Of a stretch of 64,000 nucleotides of DNA, positions 44,458-54,303 are shown piece by piece; positions within the stretch are counted from its first letter, which is position 1; every line of letters begins with the position of its first letter. This DNA is from Cupriavidus taiwanensis (GTDB taxonomy: Bacteria; Pseudomonadota; Gammaproteobacteria; Burkholderiales; Burkholderiaceae). The position numbers and the translations under genes are program-made. The DNA is taken from NCBI RefSeq assembly GCF_900249755.1, contig NZ_LT976853.1, positions 2,560,157 to 2,624,156 on the forward strand, read 5' to 3'. Below the pieces are notes generated by a model. It was not told where the DNA came from and ran no database searches. It saw nothing but the letters and a program-made list of their open reading frames with translations.

Positions 44458-45636
44458 ATGACCACCGCTGCCCTGAAATTTTCCGACCTGTCCGTGTCGG
44501 CGCTCGTCGCCGGGCTGGTCGCCACGCTGACCGGCTACACCAGTTCGCTGGTGCTGATGATCCAGGCGGGACACGCGGCCCACCTGAGCGACGCGCAGAT
44601 CTCGTCGTGGATCTGGGCGCTGTCGATCGGCATGGGCATCACCACCATCGGCCTGTCGCTGGCATTGCGCGTGCCGGTCGTGGTGGCATGGTCCACGCCG
44701 GGCGCGGCGCTGCTGATCGCCAGCCTGCCCGGCGTGCCCTACGCCGAAGCGATCGGCGCCTTCCTGCTGGCCGCGCTGCTGATGACGGCGGCCGGCATGA
44801 CCGGCTGGTTCGACAAGCTGATGCGCGCCCTGCCGGCCAGCATTGCCTCGGCGCTGCTGGCCGGCATCCTGTTCCGCATCAGCGTGGACGTGTTCGTGCA
44901 GGCGCAGCACCAGACCGTGCTGCTGCTGGCGATGTTCGCCGCCTTCCTGCTGGGGCGGCGGCTGTGGCCGGCCTATGCGGTACCGGGGGTGCTGCTGGCC
45001 GGCGTGGTGGTGGCAGGAGCATTGGGGCGGCTCGACTTCTCGGGCGTGCGGCTGGAGCTGGCGGTGCCGGTGTGGACCACGCCGGCGTTCTCGATGCCGG
45101 CCTTTATCAGCCTGGCCATCCCCTTGTTCATCGTCGCGCTGGCGTCGCAGAACATTCCCGGGCTGGCGGTACTGCAGGCCGATGGCTACCACGTGCCGGC
45201 CTCGCGGCTGATCACCGTCACCGGGCTGGCCTCGGCCGCGCTGGCGCCGTTCGGCTCGCACGGCATCAACCTGGCGGCCATCACCGCGGCGATCTGCACC
45301 GGCCCGCAGGCCGATCCCGACCGCCACCGCCGCTATACCGCGGCGGTGGTCTGCGGCGTCGGCTACCTGGTCGCGGGCACGCTGGCCGCCAGCATCGCCG
45401 CGCTGTTCGCCGCCTTCCCGCAGGCGCTGGTGGTGGGCGTGACCGCGTTCGCGCTGATGGGCTCGATCGCCAACGGCCTGACCGTCGCCATGCAGGTCCC
45501 GGCCGAGCGCGAAGCCGCCCTGCTGACCTTCATGATCACGGCCTCGGGCATGACCCTGGCGGGCATCGGCTCGGCGTTCTGGGGCGTGGTGGGCGGCGTG
45601 CTCGCCTACCACGTGCTGCGCCGGCGCACGGCCTGA
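44458..45636 (+). CDS. benE: Benzoate/H+ symporter BenE family
   Basis: A 392-residue inner-membrane protein with about twelve hydrophobic segments and the BenE-family start (LSVSALVAGLVATLTGYTSSLVLMIQAG). GHAAHLSDAQISSWIWALSIGMGITTIGLSLALRVPVVVAWSTPGAAL is the conserved N-terminal region. These proteins import benzoate or related aromatic acids with protons. No benzoate-degradation gene is adjacent, so the substrate is not confirmed by context. The start is the ATG at 44458. Confidence 0.85.
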   Translation: MTTAALKFSDLSVSALVAGLVATLTGYTSSLVLMIQAGHAAHLSDAQISSWIWALSIGMGITTIGLSLALRVPVVVAWSTPGAALLIASLPGVPYAEAIGAFLLAALLMTAAGMTGWFDKLMRALPASIASALLAGILFRISVDVFVQAQHQTVLLLAMFAAFLLGRRLWPAYAVPGVLLAGVVVAGALGRLDFSGVRLELAVPVWTTPAFSMPAFISLAIPLFIVALASQNIPGLAVLQADGYHVPASRLITVTGLASAALAPFGSHGINLAAITAAICTGPQADPDRHRRYTAAVVCGVGYLVAGTLAASIAALFAAFPQALVVGVTAFALMGSIANGLTVAMQVPAEREAALLTFMITASGMTLAGIGSAFWGVVGGVLAYHVLRRRTA

Positions 45637-45652
45637 CGGCCGCGCCGGCGCG

Positions 45653-46162
45653 CTACAGCAGCAGGAAAGCCAGGTCGGACAGGCCGATGTCTTCGGGCGG
45701 CACGCCCTTGCGGCGCTGGAACAGGATGTGCTGCAGCACGCGGTCGCGGTTGCCGGCAAAGGTCTCCGCGTCAAGCCGCAGCGCCACGCGCGCGTAGTGC
45801 TCGGCCAGCAGCCGGTAGACCCGGTGCCGCACCCGCAGCATCTCGTTGTCGGCATGCAGCTGGCTGACGGCGCTTGCGTGTTCTTCTTCGAGCTGGCGCA
45901 TGCCCACGACCACCCGCGCGTGCATGCCGCGGTAGCGGTCGGCCTCGGCATGGGCCTTGCGCAGTTCTTCGCGCAGCGCGCGTACGTCCTGCATCAGCTT
46001 CAGGTTGTGCTGCACGCCGCGCTGGATGCGCGCGGCTTCCTCCAGCGCCTGGTCCGCTGCCGCAATCGTGTCTTGCCAAGGAGTGACGTCCGGCGCGATG
46101 CCCGTGTCCCCGGACGCCGATGGCGCCGGGACGGCCACGCCGTCGATGCCAGTGTGTTGCAT
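45653..46162 (-). CDS. Coiled-coil protein of unknown function
   Basis: A 169-residue protein. Residues 1-28 are disordered; residues 30-110 are a predicted coiled coil rich in Glu, Arg and Ala (AADQALEEAARIQRGVQHNLKLMQDVRALREELRKAH). A folded tail contains HILFQRRKGVPPEDIGLSDLAFLLL. The next gene in front (benE) is convergent. No family is recognised. High Arg/Glu content and a compact C terminus argue for a structural or regulatory adaptor. Confidence 0.5.
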   Translation of the reverse strand: MQHTGIDGVAVPAPSASGDTGIAPDVTPWQDTIAAADQALEEAARIQRGVQHNLKLMQDVRALREELRKAHAEADRYRGMHARVVVGMRQLEEEHASAVSQLHADNEMLRVRHRVYRLLAEHYARVALRLDAETFAGNRDRVLQHILFQRRKGVPPEDIGLSDLAFLLL

Positions 46163-46417
46163 ACCGCTCCCCTTACCCCAAGCCCGCCGCCGGCATCGTC
46201 ATGTGCCGGCCTGGTCAGGCAAACTGCCGCGACTGCCTGGACAACCGTCCTGCCGCGGGCCAGCATGCGCCCGCCTGTTCTCATTTTGATCGGCACATTG
46301 AATCCCGCATTGCCGTCTCGCACAACCACCGCGAGGGAGGGACGCGGCTTTGGCGCAACATGCGCGGGACGCTAAGATGCCGGCTCAGGCCCATGCCGGC
46401 CAGCCATTTTCTGCACC

Positions 46418-46750
46418 ATGAACGGATACCTGTTGCTCGCCCTCGCCATCGTCGCCGAAGTCATTGCCACCAGCAGCCTGAAAGCGTCGCAGGGTTTTAC
46501 CCGGCTGCTGCCCAGCGTGCTGGTGGTCACCGGCTACGTCGCCGCCTTTTACCTGCTGATGCTGGTGATGCGCACGGTGCCGGTCGGCATCGCCTATGCC
46601 ATCTGGAGCGGCGCGGGAATCGTGCTGGTCTCGCTGATCGCGGTGGTGCTGTACCGGCAGGTGCCGGACCTGGCGGCGTGTGTCGGGATCGGGCTGATTA
46701 TTGCCGGGGTGGCGGTGATCCAGCTGTTTTCGAAGACGAGCGCGCATTGA
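46418..46750 (+). CDS. Small multidrug resistance (SMR) efflux protein, EmrE type
   Basis: A 110-residue inner-membrane protein with four hydrophobic helices. Glu14 in VAEVIATSSLK is the conserved membrane-embedded carboxylate that binds protons and cations. WSGAGIVLVSLIAVVLYRQV and GLIIAGVAVIQLFS are family segments. It exports quaternary ammonium compounds or other cations as a dimer. The gene overlaps the divergent-strand DUF2188-like gene at its 3' end by about 50 bases. Confidence 0.88.
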   Translation: MNGYLLLALAIVAEVIATSSLKASQGFTRLLPSVLVVTGYVAAFYLLMLVMRTVPVGIAYAIWSGAGIVLVSLIAVVLYRQVPDLAACVGIGLIIAGVAVIQLFSKTSAH

Positions 46751-46982
46751 CGAGCATCACGCGCGGATCCCTGCCACCATCGCCGAAGGAAATGCGCCGG
46801 CCGATACGGCCATCGCGCGTGTGGACGACCAGGTCGACCCGCTCTTGCTGCGCCTTCGCCGTGCCGGCCGCAATGGCGGCTTCGCGGCTGGGAAAAACGA
46901 GACGGCCCTCGCCGTCGCAGGCGCTTTCCACCACCCACTGAAGCCCCTCGATTCGCAAAACGTGAATGTGCCGGTCCGACAT
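46698..46982 (-). CDS. DUF2188-like small protein
   Basis: A 94-residue product starting MSDRHIHVLRIEGLQWVVESACDGEGRLVFPSREAAIA and continuing RVDLVVHTRDGRIGRRISFGDG, the pattern of DUF2188 proteins (small, beta-rich, unknown function). Its C-terminal tail overlaps the SMR gene on the opposite strand. The ATG at 46982 is chosen because the frame upstream is not conserved-looking. This is the last native gene before the island border at 47.2 kb. Confidence 0.65.
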   Translation of the reverse strand: MSDRHIHVLRIEGLQWVVESACDGEGRLVFPSREAAIAAGTAKAQQERVDLVVHTRDGRIGRRISFGDGGRDPRVMLVNARSSSKTAGSPPPRQ

Positions 46983-47204
46983 GGCTGCTCCAAAGCTGAC
47001 GGAGTGAGTATCAGTAGTCGGCAGCATGGCCGGTATCGGATTTTGTCCGACATGGCGTTGTCGTAACGGACGGATTATTTTCCGCTTGCAATCCAACCCG
47101 GCCTGTGCAGCGGCCAAAGGCGGCAACCCGCGGACGGTGATGCCGCGCAATCGCCAAAATGACGTGGGAGCAAGAACTTTGGCAAACTGTTGCCAGGTGA
47201 ACCG
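46983..47204. other. Native stretch left of the island border
   Basis: About 220 bases between the DUF2188-like gene and the att repeat. No gene or clear promoter is visible. Confidence 0.4.
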
Positions 47205-47222
47205 GTGGTCCCGCCGACAGGA
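47205..47222. repeat. Left attachment site (attL), copy of the tRNA-Arg 3' end
   Basis: GTGGTCCCGCCGACAGGA, identical to 54304-54321; with one mismatch the match extends to 47225. It is the 3' end of the tRNA-Arg gene in reverse complement. Confidence 0.85.
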
Positions 47223-47309
47223 TTCATAAGAACGCCTGAAATCCTTTATCGGCGCGGAATAACATACGCGGTGGCTGACCGTCGCCCGGGCATGCGGCGC
47301 GAGCGTGGC

Positions 47310-47752
47310 GATCGCTACCTGACTGGCGGGCATTACGGCATGGTGGGCTGGAATCAGCCGAGCGGCGCAGTGTCGGCAGTGCTGGCCACGACAACGGCCG
47401 TTGGTCAGTCGCCGACCCTCGGCTACCGGCAGCGAACGACAAGCTGGTGGCCATCATCCGCGCGCTCGACGGCACCTGGCATCGCACCTTCACCACGCTG
47501 GAGCTGGCCGCGATCCGGTCGCTGATCGAGCCGGAGGAATACCTGGAACTGGACGGACTGAGCGATCAGGCGTGGCGCGAGCGCATCGGCAACGCGGTGC
47601 CGCAGGACGCCGCTCAGGCGATTGCCGAGGTGATGGGCACCACGCTGCTGCTGGCCGAGACCGGCGAGGCAATCATGCTGTCCGCAACGCCAGTGTGGGT
47701 GCGGCCGGTGGCTGTGGCGTTGTCAGTTGCACAGCATGCTGAGGCCGCATGA
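47310..47752 (+). pseudogene. Remnant of a phage-type DNA (cytosine-5) methyltransferase
   Basis: Two frames are needed to read this. The first gives HYGMVGWNQPSGAVSAV, and after a shift near 47375 the second gives DNGRWSVADPRLP then LVAIIRALDGTWHRTFTTLE and RIGNAVPQDAAQAIAEVM. Together they form the C-terminal part of a phage or plasmid-type cytosine-5 methyltransferase. The catalytic N-terminal part is absent, so it is a truncated, frameshifted fragment at the island's left border. The family assignment is strong from the RIGNAVP and SVADPRLP motifs. Confidence 0.7.
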
Positions 47753-48129
47753 GCACCGAATCGTAACGCCGATTATCCGGCTGCCGGGATCCGGCAGCTT
47801 GTCGTCTCGGCAAAACCGGGATCCAATAGCTTGGAGTGGTACTGTCCGCCGGCCACAACGTGCTTTAATCATCGCAAATCTGAGCACGAGTCGGCTAAGC
47901 ACCACCGGGCAAGTTACACTAAGCCGTACCCGTCGCCCGAACTAAGGCACTCCGCTACAGGTCCAAAGCAGCAAATCTGCGGCCACAGTTGAGGAAACGC
48001 TGGCGAAGGATACAGCCTCTGTTATGAGCATTTTATTTGGCGCCTAACAGGCGGCACGACACGAGCCTGATCAAACACGCCCGTTATTACTCAGAATACT
48101 AACTGGCAAAGTATTAATTGAGGATCAAT
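47753..48129. other. Island gap between methyltransferase remnant and glycan genes
   Basis: About 375 bases with rising AT content and no credible gene. The hairpin CTGCCGGGATCCGGCAG near 47.78 kb has no T-run. The promoter of the methyltransferase gene at 48.1 kb probably lies near its end, but I cannot point to a clear one. Confidence 0.4.
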
Positions 48130-49062
48130 ATGAGCGGAGAAATCTGGCAGCAAATCACTTGTCGCCCACTGGTGCCCGGTCTACAGCCGGCTCTTTCTAC
48201 CATTGATCTACAGGAAACGGAGCCGGATGTTGAGCATCAGATAAGTGAAGCCGAAAACGACTGGATCATCAGATATTTCAGGCAATTTCACCTCCCAATA
48301 TTCCAAAGCACCGGAATAAATTTAGATGACCTTAGAATTCTAGAAGTCGGAGCTGGGTTTGGGCAACTTGCATACGGAACAGCAAGAAATGTGTGCCCGA
48401 AATTTTATACAGCAACCGATATTTTTCCGCAACTGGTATCACGGCTTGAAGATAATTTCAAGAAATGGGAAGCGAACAATTTCGTTGCTGCCTTACTAGA
48501 CCCAAATAAAGACGATATTCACGTAAAGGACGGAGCTTTCAACGTAATTCAATCCCACTCCGTTCTGCACCATATTCTCCACTACGAGGATGCGCTGGCA
48601 CGCCTCTACGGAAAGTTGGACTCCCCCGGAGTCATGATTTTCTGTGAGCCTTGCCTTGATGCTTACGTCTATTTTCAAACTCTAACCAAGGTCTTTCGGC
48701 GCGAAGCAAAAATATCTAATGAACTGAAGGATCAGCTTCATTATTTAGATATATATATAGACCAGAGATGTGGCTCAGAACGTCGGAACGCAGATTTCCT
48801 TGCCCAATTTGGCGCCGGAGACAAATATCTATATAGCCCCTTCGATCTTCAAGACATAGCAGAAAAGCTCGGCGCAAATTTACATGTCTGGAAAGACAAA
48901 CGAAAGGCACGCGGAAATTTCAGATTTGAACTCAGCATCCGAGGCGCATCTGAAGAGGAACTACTACAATTCGACGCCTTGTTAGATGAGATCCTGCCCA
49001 CGGGCGTGGACGAAGCCTATTTCGCCGACCTAAGGCAGGTATTCTCTCTCACGAAGTTCTGA
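48130..49062 (+). CDS. Class I SAM-dependent methyltransferase (island cargo)
   Basis: A 310-residue methyltransferase with SAM-binding motif I in LRILEVGAGFGQLAYGTA (about residues 68-85) and a following TATDIFPQL strand; VIQSHSVLHHILHYEDALARL resembles the motif of type-11 small-molecule or sugar methyltransferases. GAGGA lies before the ATG at 48130. The gene is AT-rich like its neighbours and converges on the glycosyltransferase with a 14-base overlap. Methylation of a surface sugar is inferred from the neighbouring genes only. Confidence 0.75.
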   Translation: MSGEIWQQITCRPLVPGLQPALSTIDLQETEPDVEHQISEAENDWIIRYFRQFHLPIFQSTGINLDDLRILEVGAGFGQLAYGTARNVCPKFYTATDIFPQLVSRLEDNFKKWEANNFVAALLDPNKDDIHVKDGAFNVIQSHSVLHHILHYEDALARLYGKLDSPGVMIFCEPCLDAYVYFQTLTKVFRREAKISNELKDQLHYLDIYIDQRCGSERRNADFLAQFGAGDKYLYSPFDLQDIAEKLGANLHVWKDKRKARGNFRFELSIRGASEEELLQFDALLDEILPTGVDEAYFADLRQVFSLTKF

Positions 49063-50818
49063 CAACGCCCCCCAGCCTCTTCAAAATCCTAAGATGGCTG
49101 GGGAGCCTTCTAGAGTCGTTACGAGGCAAGGGACTTAGTGGGGCCTCACTCAGATACCCGTTTTCGATCATTAGCGAACCGACGGGGTACGCGAAGTTTC
49201 CATCGTTCCATTCCAACAGTCTGAGGGACTTAATCATATTCCTGCAGGAGAATCGGATATCGACCTTGTCATTCTCCCGAATATCGAGCCTTGCAGGCCA
49301 GCGAGCGGCACATGTCGTTTGGGGTCGGATGCTCTCGATGGTGACTAGTGCTTGCGCCGCGATGCCTCCATTCTTTACCACCTCCACGAGGATCTCAGCA
49401 CCTTGCGCAAAAGGCTCGTAGATTGCAGAAAACTCCACACCATACCAGCCAACATTCGCCTGAGAAACAAAGCTGTACCAATGAAACGGGATGCTCGACA
49501 AATCCTCACTCTGCTTAGCCACCGCTCGACTATGCGCCTTTTGCTCCGCTATTGGAGAAAATGGCACATATGCCATCTGATTTTCTATCAGCAACACTGT
49601 AGGGGCCGGGGTCGTAGCATGGACACCACTCGAAGCTTTACTCTTCAGCAAATATAGCAAATCAATTAAAAAACGCGCTTCATCTCGATATGGAGATGTG
49701 ATTTTAGAAATCTTGCCAAGCACTTGAGAAAAATCGTCAATCGCTCTACTCGCAGCAAAGAACGTTGAAACACGCTGCTTTCCACCGCTTACCAACTTTT
49801 TGTGCAACACCTCGTCTTCGAAAACCTTACGCATTGCCCCTGCGAGGGCTACAGCATCGCCAGGGGGCACCAAAATTCCGCTAATGCCGTCCTCAATGAT
49901 CTCTGTTAAGCCGCCGGCAGCCGAGGCGATGACAGGCGTCCCAACAGACATTGATTCAATCGCAACCATTCCGAACGGCTCAACAAATGAAGGCATTATC
50001 GTTGCGGTGCAGCTCTGATATACGCGTTGCACATCAGAGACGCGCCCACGGAACTCCACAACATCGTCGACGCCCAGTTGAGACGTAAGCCCTCTAAGTT
50101 GCTTCTCGCTGTGTCCCGCAGCGTAGAGTTCCACCTTGACTGGCAGACCCTGCTCCTTGAGTATGGCGGCGGCCTCGATCAATATATCGATGCCTTTGTG
50201 AGGTTCTAGTGTTGAGAGCGCGCAAAAGGTAGCGGGCCGCCTCTGGACCTCACCGTCGGCTCGCATGTCGGTCCAGTTGTGAATCGTCTGTACCGGTTTG
50301 TGAGGAACCAGGTCTTGAAAGAACGCTGACGTCCACTCTGAGCACGTGACAATATGCGATGCCAGATTAAGAGCGACTTTGTCAAATGACGCGCGTACTG
50401 CCGGAGTCCCGGCACTCATACTTGAGTCAATCACGCCATGTGCCCAAAGTACATAGGGCAAATTTGCCTCAAAGCACCCAAGTGCACCCTCAAGATTCGT
50501 AAGAGTGTTAACGATAGCAATATCGGCTTGAATGAGCCGTAGAGCCTCTGCATATTCTTCCGCTCTTGGAAGCAACTGACTCACATAAGCCGGAACATCA
50601 TGCGCCTGCTGAGCGATATACCATTTCATCGATGGAACCTCGCACCACATTATCCCGTGCTGAGCCAGGACCTCCGTCATTTTTCCATGCGAAGGATTTG
50701 GGATCAGAACAATCGGCTCATAGTCAACGTGCTGCTTAAGGAGAATCGCCAAATTGGTCAGCATTCGCTCCGCGCCGGTCATATGCGGAGAATGAGAAAT
50801 CAGCGCGACATTTAGCAT
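49049..50818 (-). CDS. Family GT4-like glycosyltransferase (island cargo)
   Basis: A 589-residue protein. Residues 1-370 are a GT-B glycosyltransferase: MLNVALISHSPHMTGAERML, ALSTLEPHKGIDILIEAA, then PSFVEPFGMVAIESMSVGTPVIASAAGGLTEII with the EX7E motif (Glu in VEPFGMVAIE). A second region of about 200 residues resembles a beta-sandwich or accessory domain. It overlaps the upstream two-domain glycosyltransferase start by 7 bases, so both are one operon. Likely role: synthesis of a surface polysaccharide or glycoprotein; donor and acceptor unknown. Confidence 0.8.
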   Translation of the reverse strand: MLNVALISHSPHMTGAERMLTNLAILLKQHVDYEPIVLIPNPSHGKMTEVLAQHGIMWCEVPSMKWYIAQQAHDVPAYVSQLLPRAEEYAEALRLIQADIAIVNTLTNLEGALGCFEANLPYVLWAHGVIDSSMSAGTPAVRASFDKVALNLASHIVTCSEWTSAFFQDLVPHKPVQTIHNWTDMRADGEVQRRPATFCALSTLEPHKGIDILIEAAAILKEQGLPVKVELYAAGHSEKQLRGLTSQLGVDDVVEFRGRVSDVQRVYQSCTATIMPSFVEPFGMVAIESMSVGTPVIASAAGGLTEIIEDGISGILVPPGDAVALAGAMRKVFEDEVLHKKLVSGGKQRVSTFFAASRAIDDFSQVLGKISKITSPYRDEARFLIDLLYLLKSKASSGVHATTPAPTVLLIENQMAYVPFSPIAEQKAHSRAVAKQSEDLSSIPFHWYSFVSQANVGWYGVEFSAIYEPFAQGAEILVEVVKNGGIAAQALVTIESIRPQTTCAARWPARLDIRENDKVDIRFSCRNMIKSLRLLEWNDGNFAYPVGSLMIENGYLSEAPLSPLPRNDSRRLPSHLRILKRLGGVVRTS

Positions 50819-52746
50819 TTCTTTTTACCTTCTGCGATAACACGCTTGACCATTTCGATAAACGGTTTAGCAACAACTGGAACGGTATAGTGCTTTGCAA
50901 CGTCATCCCGAGCCGCGGAGTACATTCGAGACAACTTAGCATGATCCAATGCTGATTTTATGCAACCGTACCAGTCCAATGCGGTTTCCGGACCGTTGAC
51001 GAGGAATCCATTCTCTTGGTCTTTAATAAACCACCGATACGGCTCCACATCAGAATAGATACCAACGGCGCCGAGTGCCGTTATTTCTAGATATTTGTTA
51101 GGGCACTTCGAAGCGGAGGTGCGGGAACTGTCTAGCGGCGCAACTAATAAATCAACCCCTAATTTTCTCAATTCACGAGCATAGTTGGAATAGGACATAT
51201 GTGGTCGACGGATGACCCGGCAACCATCCAAATAGCTCGCTTGATTAGGCAATACGGTGCCGGATAAGAGAATATCGACATCACGGCGCTCGCGCCCAAT
51301 CATTCCTAGCGCCTGAAATGGCTCGTCGGTATAGCGCGGGGATCCGGAATAGCCAATCAGAAATCGTGATTGTGAATTCGGACGTGGCGTCTTTTCGAAT
51401 TGATCCAGATCAACGCTATTGGGGAGGGAAAGGATATTATTATTATAGGGCGACAGATCTTCCATCAGATGCTTATTGTAGGTAAGCACGTAGTCAGCAC
51501 CCACAATACCTGCTATAAAATTCCTGAAATACTCTGAGTGCTCGCCAAACGCCTCACCATATTGCTCAGGCCAGTCTTTTGCAACTGAGAACCAGTTGTC
51601 ATCTATCATGTAGACCGTCGGGATCTTAAGCTCGTCGCACCACTTAAGAATATTGTGAATATTCTCGACTTTGGTTCGAGACAGGAAAACAATATCGCTT
51701 CCGTAAAAGTCGGATTTCTTGGCCGTATGATCAAAAATAGACTTATAGCTAGCCACCGAAGCCCCGGCAAGATGATCTAAATAATTAAAAAAACATAGCC
51801 GATTGTGATGGTATCCCCAAACTCCACCGGTAACGACAACTTTTATAGGACAATCCGCGAGCGGGAATGATGCCGTGGTCTGAACGAGATTTTTGTTACT
51901 GAAAAGATCGATTTGCCTCAGGTGATAGGCTCGTTCATTGGTCGGCAAATCTTGCAACACCAATGCTTGGTCAAAAGATGTAGACGGAGTGACGGCATCA
52001 AGCCATGGCTGTTTAGAAACATACCTCTGACGAACGTCTTCCGATGCGGGATACACACGACCGTAAATGGAATAAAGCCCAAAATCGTGATCAGCGTGTA
52101 TATGATCGCCTGTTTCTACCGTCATCGGGCTGTTGGCTGTCAGACGTGTTAGCATCGCCCACTCTGCCGACTGTTGCAGTATCGGAGAGCTGTCGAAGCC
52201 GCCAACATTTTCCAGCAAGGCCCTTGGAATTAGCGAATCGGCGACTGAGGCGATATCAGCCGTCGAAAGCAGCGTATGCAAGATGTGGCTATTAGGGGCA
52301 TGAGGTAACCCACACCGCTGTAGTCGATCGTTGGAAAGAATAAAATGGATACTCTTACCATCCTTATCTTCCTGCGCCAAATTGATCAATCTCTTCATTA
52401 CATCAGAATTGATTGACATCGTTGGGCGACTGAATAGCATAAATCTTCCCGTCGCCCGCTTTAACCCTAGGTTAAACAACTCTGATGGCAGATATTGCTG
52501 GCGCGATGTGTAGAGAAACGTTGCACTCGGATACCGATGCTTGAACCCCTGCAAGGCGGGCATGGTAGACCATAGACTACCATCAAAAACGAATATCATT
52601 TCGAAGTTCTGGCAATCGATCTTGGAGAGCTCTTCTTGCATTCTCAAAAGAAAGGCCTCGCCGGAGATCAGATCACCAAGCACCGCAGTGATCATCGAGA
52701 TGGTGCCTATGCCGCCATTGGTTTCTGTAGGGACTGCGTGGTTCAT
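50812..52746 (-). CDS. Two-domain glycosyltransferase (GT2-like plus GT4-like; island cargo)
   Basis: A 644-residue protein from ATG 52746; a GTG at 52788 or an internal ATG at 52695 are alternatives, none with a good ribosome-binding site. The N-terminal half resembles a GT-A (GT2) domain: FEMIFVFDGSLWSTMPALQGF and FNLGLKRATGRFMLFSRPTM. The C-terminal half resembles a GT-B domain: VTGGVWGYHHNRLCFFNYL, YMIDDNWFSVAKDWP, and KCPNKYLEITALGAVGIYS, which fits the EX7E-like GT4 donor site. Bifunctional glycan polymerases have this build. Its stop overlaps the next gene start. Donor and acceptor are unknown. Confidence 0.7.
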   Translation of the reverse strand: MNHAVPTETNGGIGTISMITAVLGDLISGEAFLLRMQEELSKIDCQNFEMIFVFDGSLWSTMPALQGFKHRYPSATFLYTSRQQYLPSELFNLGLKRATGRFMLFSRPTMSINSDVMKRLINLAQEDKDGKSIHFILSNDRLQRCGLPHAPNSHILHTLLSTADIASVADSLIPRALLENVGGFDSSPILQQSAEWAMLTRLTANSPMTVETGDHIHADHDFGLYSIYGRVYPASEDVRQRYVSKQPWLDAVTPSTSFDQALVLQDLPTNERAYHLRQIDLFSNKNLVQTTASFPLADCPIKVVVTGGVWGYHHNRLCFFNYLDHLAGASVASYKSIFDHTAKKSDFYGSDIVFLSRTKVENIHNILKWCDELKIPTVYMIDDNWFSVAKDWPEQYGEAFGEHSEYFRNFIAGIVGADYVLTYNKHLMEDLSPYNNNILSLPNSVDLDQFEKTPRPNSQSRFLIGYSGSPRYTDEPFQALGMIGRERRDVDILLSGTVLPNQASYLDGCRVIRRPHMSYSNYARELRKLGVDLLVAPLDSSRTSASKCPNKYLEITALGAVGIYSDVEPYRWFIKDQENGFLVNGPETALDWYGCIKSALDHAKLSRMYSAARDDVAKHYTVPVVAKPFIEMVKRVIAEGKKKC

Positions 52747-52944
52747 AGAGGAGCAATCAGGGGCAATCTTGGTAAAAAAGTTCAGCACTCGAGTGGGGGA
52801 ATCTTATCTCGAAGAGCAGCCAAGCATGCTGTTAGTGTTACGTGTACGCCGCACGACGTTTCCTTTGCCGTGGCCTACCCGCTTCTATTGAATCCATCAT
52901 TGACGGACATGGTTTGGCGCCCAACACCATGGATCTCACTGCAA

Positions 52945-54137
52945 ACCGTCATTAGAAGCACTGCGAGGTGATCGGCCCACGCCTGCATCATTTGCCGGCG
53001 CGCGGCCAAATACTAGGCGTGATTGTAAGCGGCTCGGACCTTGTTGCGCTCCACATGCCCCAACTGGCGCTCGATCATGTCTGGCCGGAACCCTAGCTCA
53101 TTGAGCGCGGTCGAGGCCACCCCACGAAAGCCGTGCCCCGTCATCCGGGAGTGATATCCCATCCGGTACAGCGCATAGAGCATCGTGTTGTTGCTGATGT
53201 GGCCGGTTTTGCCCCGCGGGCTGTAGAACAGGAAGTCGCGGTGGCCAGTGATTTCGCGGAGCTCCGCCAGCACGGCCAGCGCCTGCGTCGACAGCGGCAC
53301 GATGTGTGGGTCGCGCATCTTCATCCGTTCGGCCGGGATGCGCCATTCGGCCTTGGCCTCATCGATCTCGCCCCAGCGCGCCTGGATCATCTCAGTGGTG
53401 CGCACGAACGTCAGCGTCATGAACTGGAGCGCCAGGCGGGTTACGGCGTCACCCTCGTATGCATCAATGTCTCGCAGCAGGTGCGGCAACTCGAGATGCG
53501 AGACGCGCGCCTGGTGCTGGACCGGCTCTGACCTGAGCGCTGCGGCGCTATCGATGTCCGCCGCCGGGTTGCGGTCGCACAGGCCGTAGATGATCCCGTA
53601 CTGGAACACCGCGCGCATACGCTGCAGGATGCGCTTCGTCGTATCGCGGACGCCGCGGGCCCCCACCTTCCTGAGAAGGTCCAGGACGGCCGACGCCTTG
53701 ATGTCCGCGATAGGCGTGATGCCCAGCACCGGGAAGACGTCGTTCTCCAGCGAGGCCAGCACCTTGCCGGCGTAGACCTCGTTCCAGCTACTCTTCTGAG
53801 TGGCGTGCCAGTCTCGCCCCACGGCCTCGAACGAGTTCCCCACGGCAATGCGCGCGGCGCGGCGTTCTTCCTGCTTCACGGCCCCAGGATCGCCCGACGA
53901 TGGCGCGCGCGGTCTCGCGCTGCGACCTAGCCTGCGCCAAGGTCACGCCCGGGTACACACCGAAGCCGAGCCGGCTCTCGCTGCCGGAATGCCGTACATA
54001 CTTGAAGCGCCAGAGCTTCCGGCCATCGGGCATTATCTCGATGTAGAGGCCTCCACCGTCGAAACCTTATAGGCCTTCTCGCGCGGCTTGGCGTTACGGA
54101 TTTTGGTATCGGTTAGGGGCTCGACCGTGCGGGGCAT
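52945..54137 (-). pseudogene. Tyrosine integrase of the island, disrupted
   Basis: Reads MPRTVEPLTDTKIRNAKPREKAYKV, then shifts frame (a T appears lost near 54064, in KV-[F]DGGGLYIEI), then shifts back near 53893 (an extra C before DPGAVKQEERRA). The rest gives the integrase core with catalytic Arg in FVRTTEMIQARW, HGFRG (HxxR), LGHVERN and Tyr in AAYNHA. A TAG at 53013-53015 follows, then YLAARRQMMQAWADHL continues in frame, so the normal C terminus is cut. The N-terminal part resembles DUF4102. It sits next to the tRNA-Arg used as attachment site. Two compensating indels plus a stop imply it is inactive, or that sequencing errors remain. Confidence 0.75.
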
Positions 54138-54303
54138 CGCGTTAGGGGCACTGAAAACAGGGCATTCGGAGATGCCCCGAAGAATGCCCCAAAAAGTGAC
54201 GGATGCAAACGGCCAAAGGCGAACTGCGGCGAACGCCGTATCGGCTGAAAGCCTTGATTTACAGGGGATGGAAGGACGTTGGCGGACTGCCATGAACCAT
54301 TCT

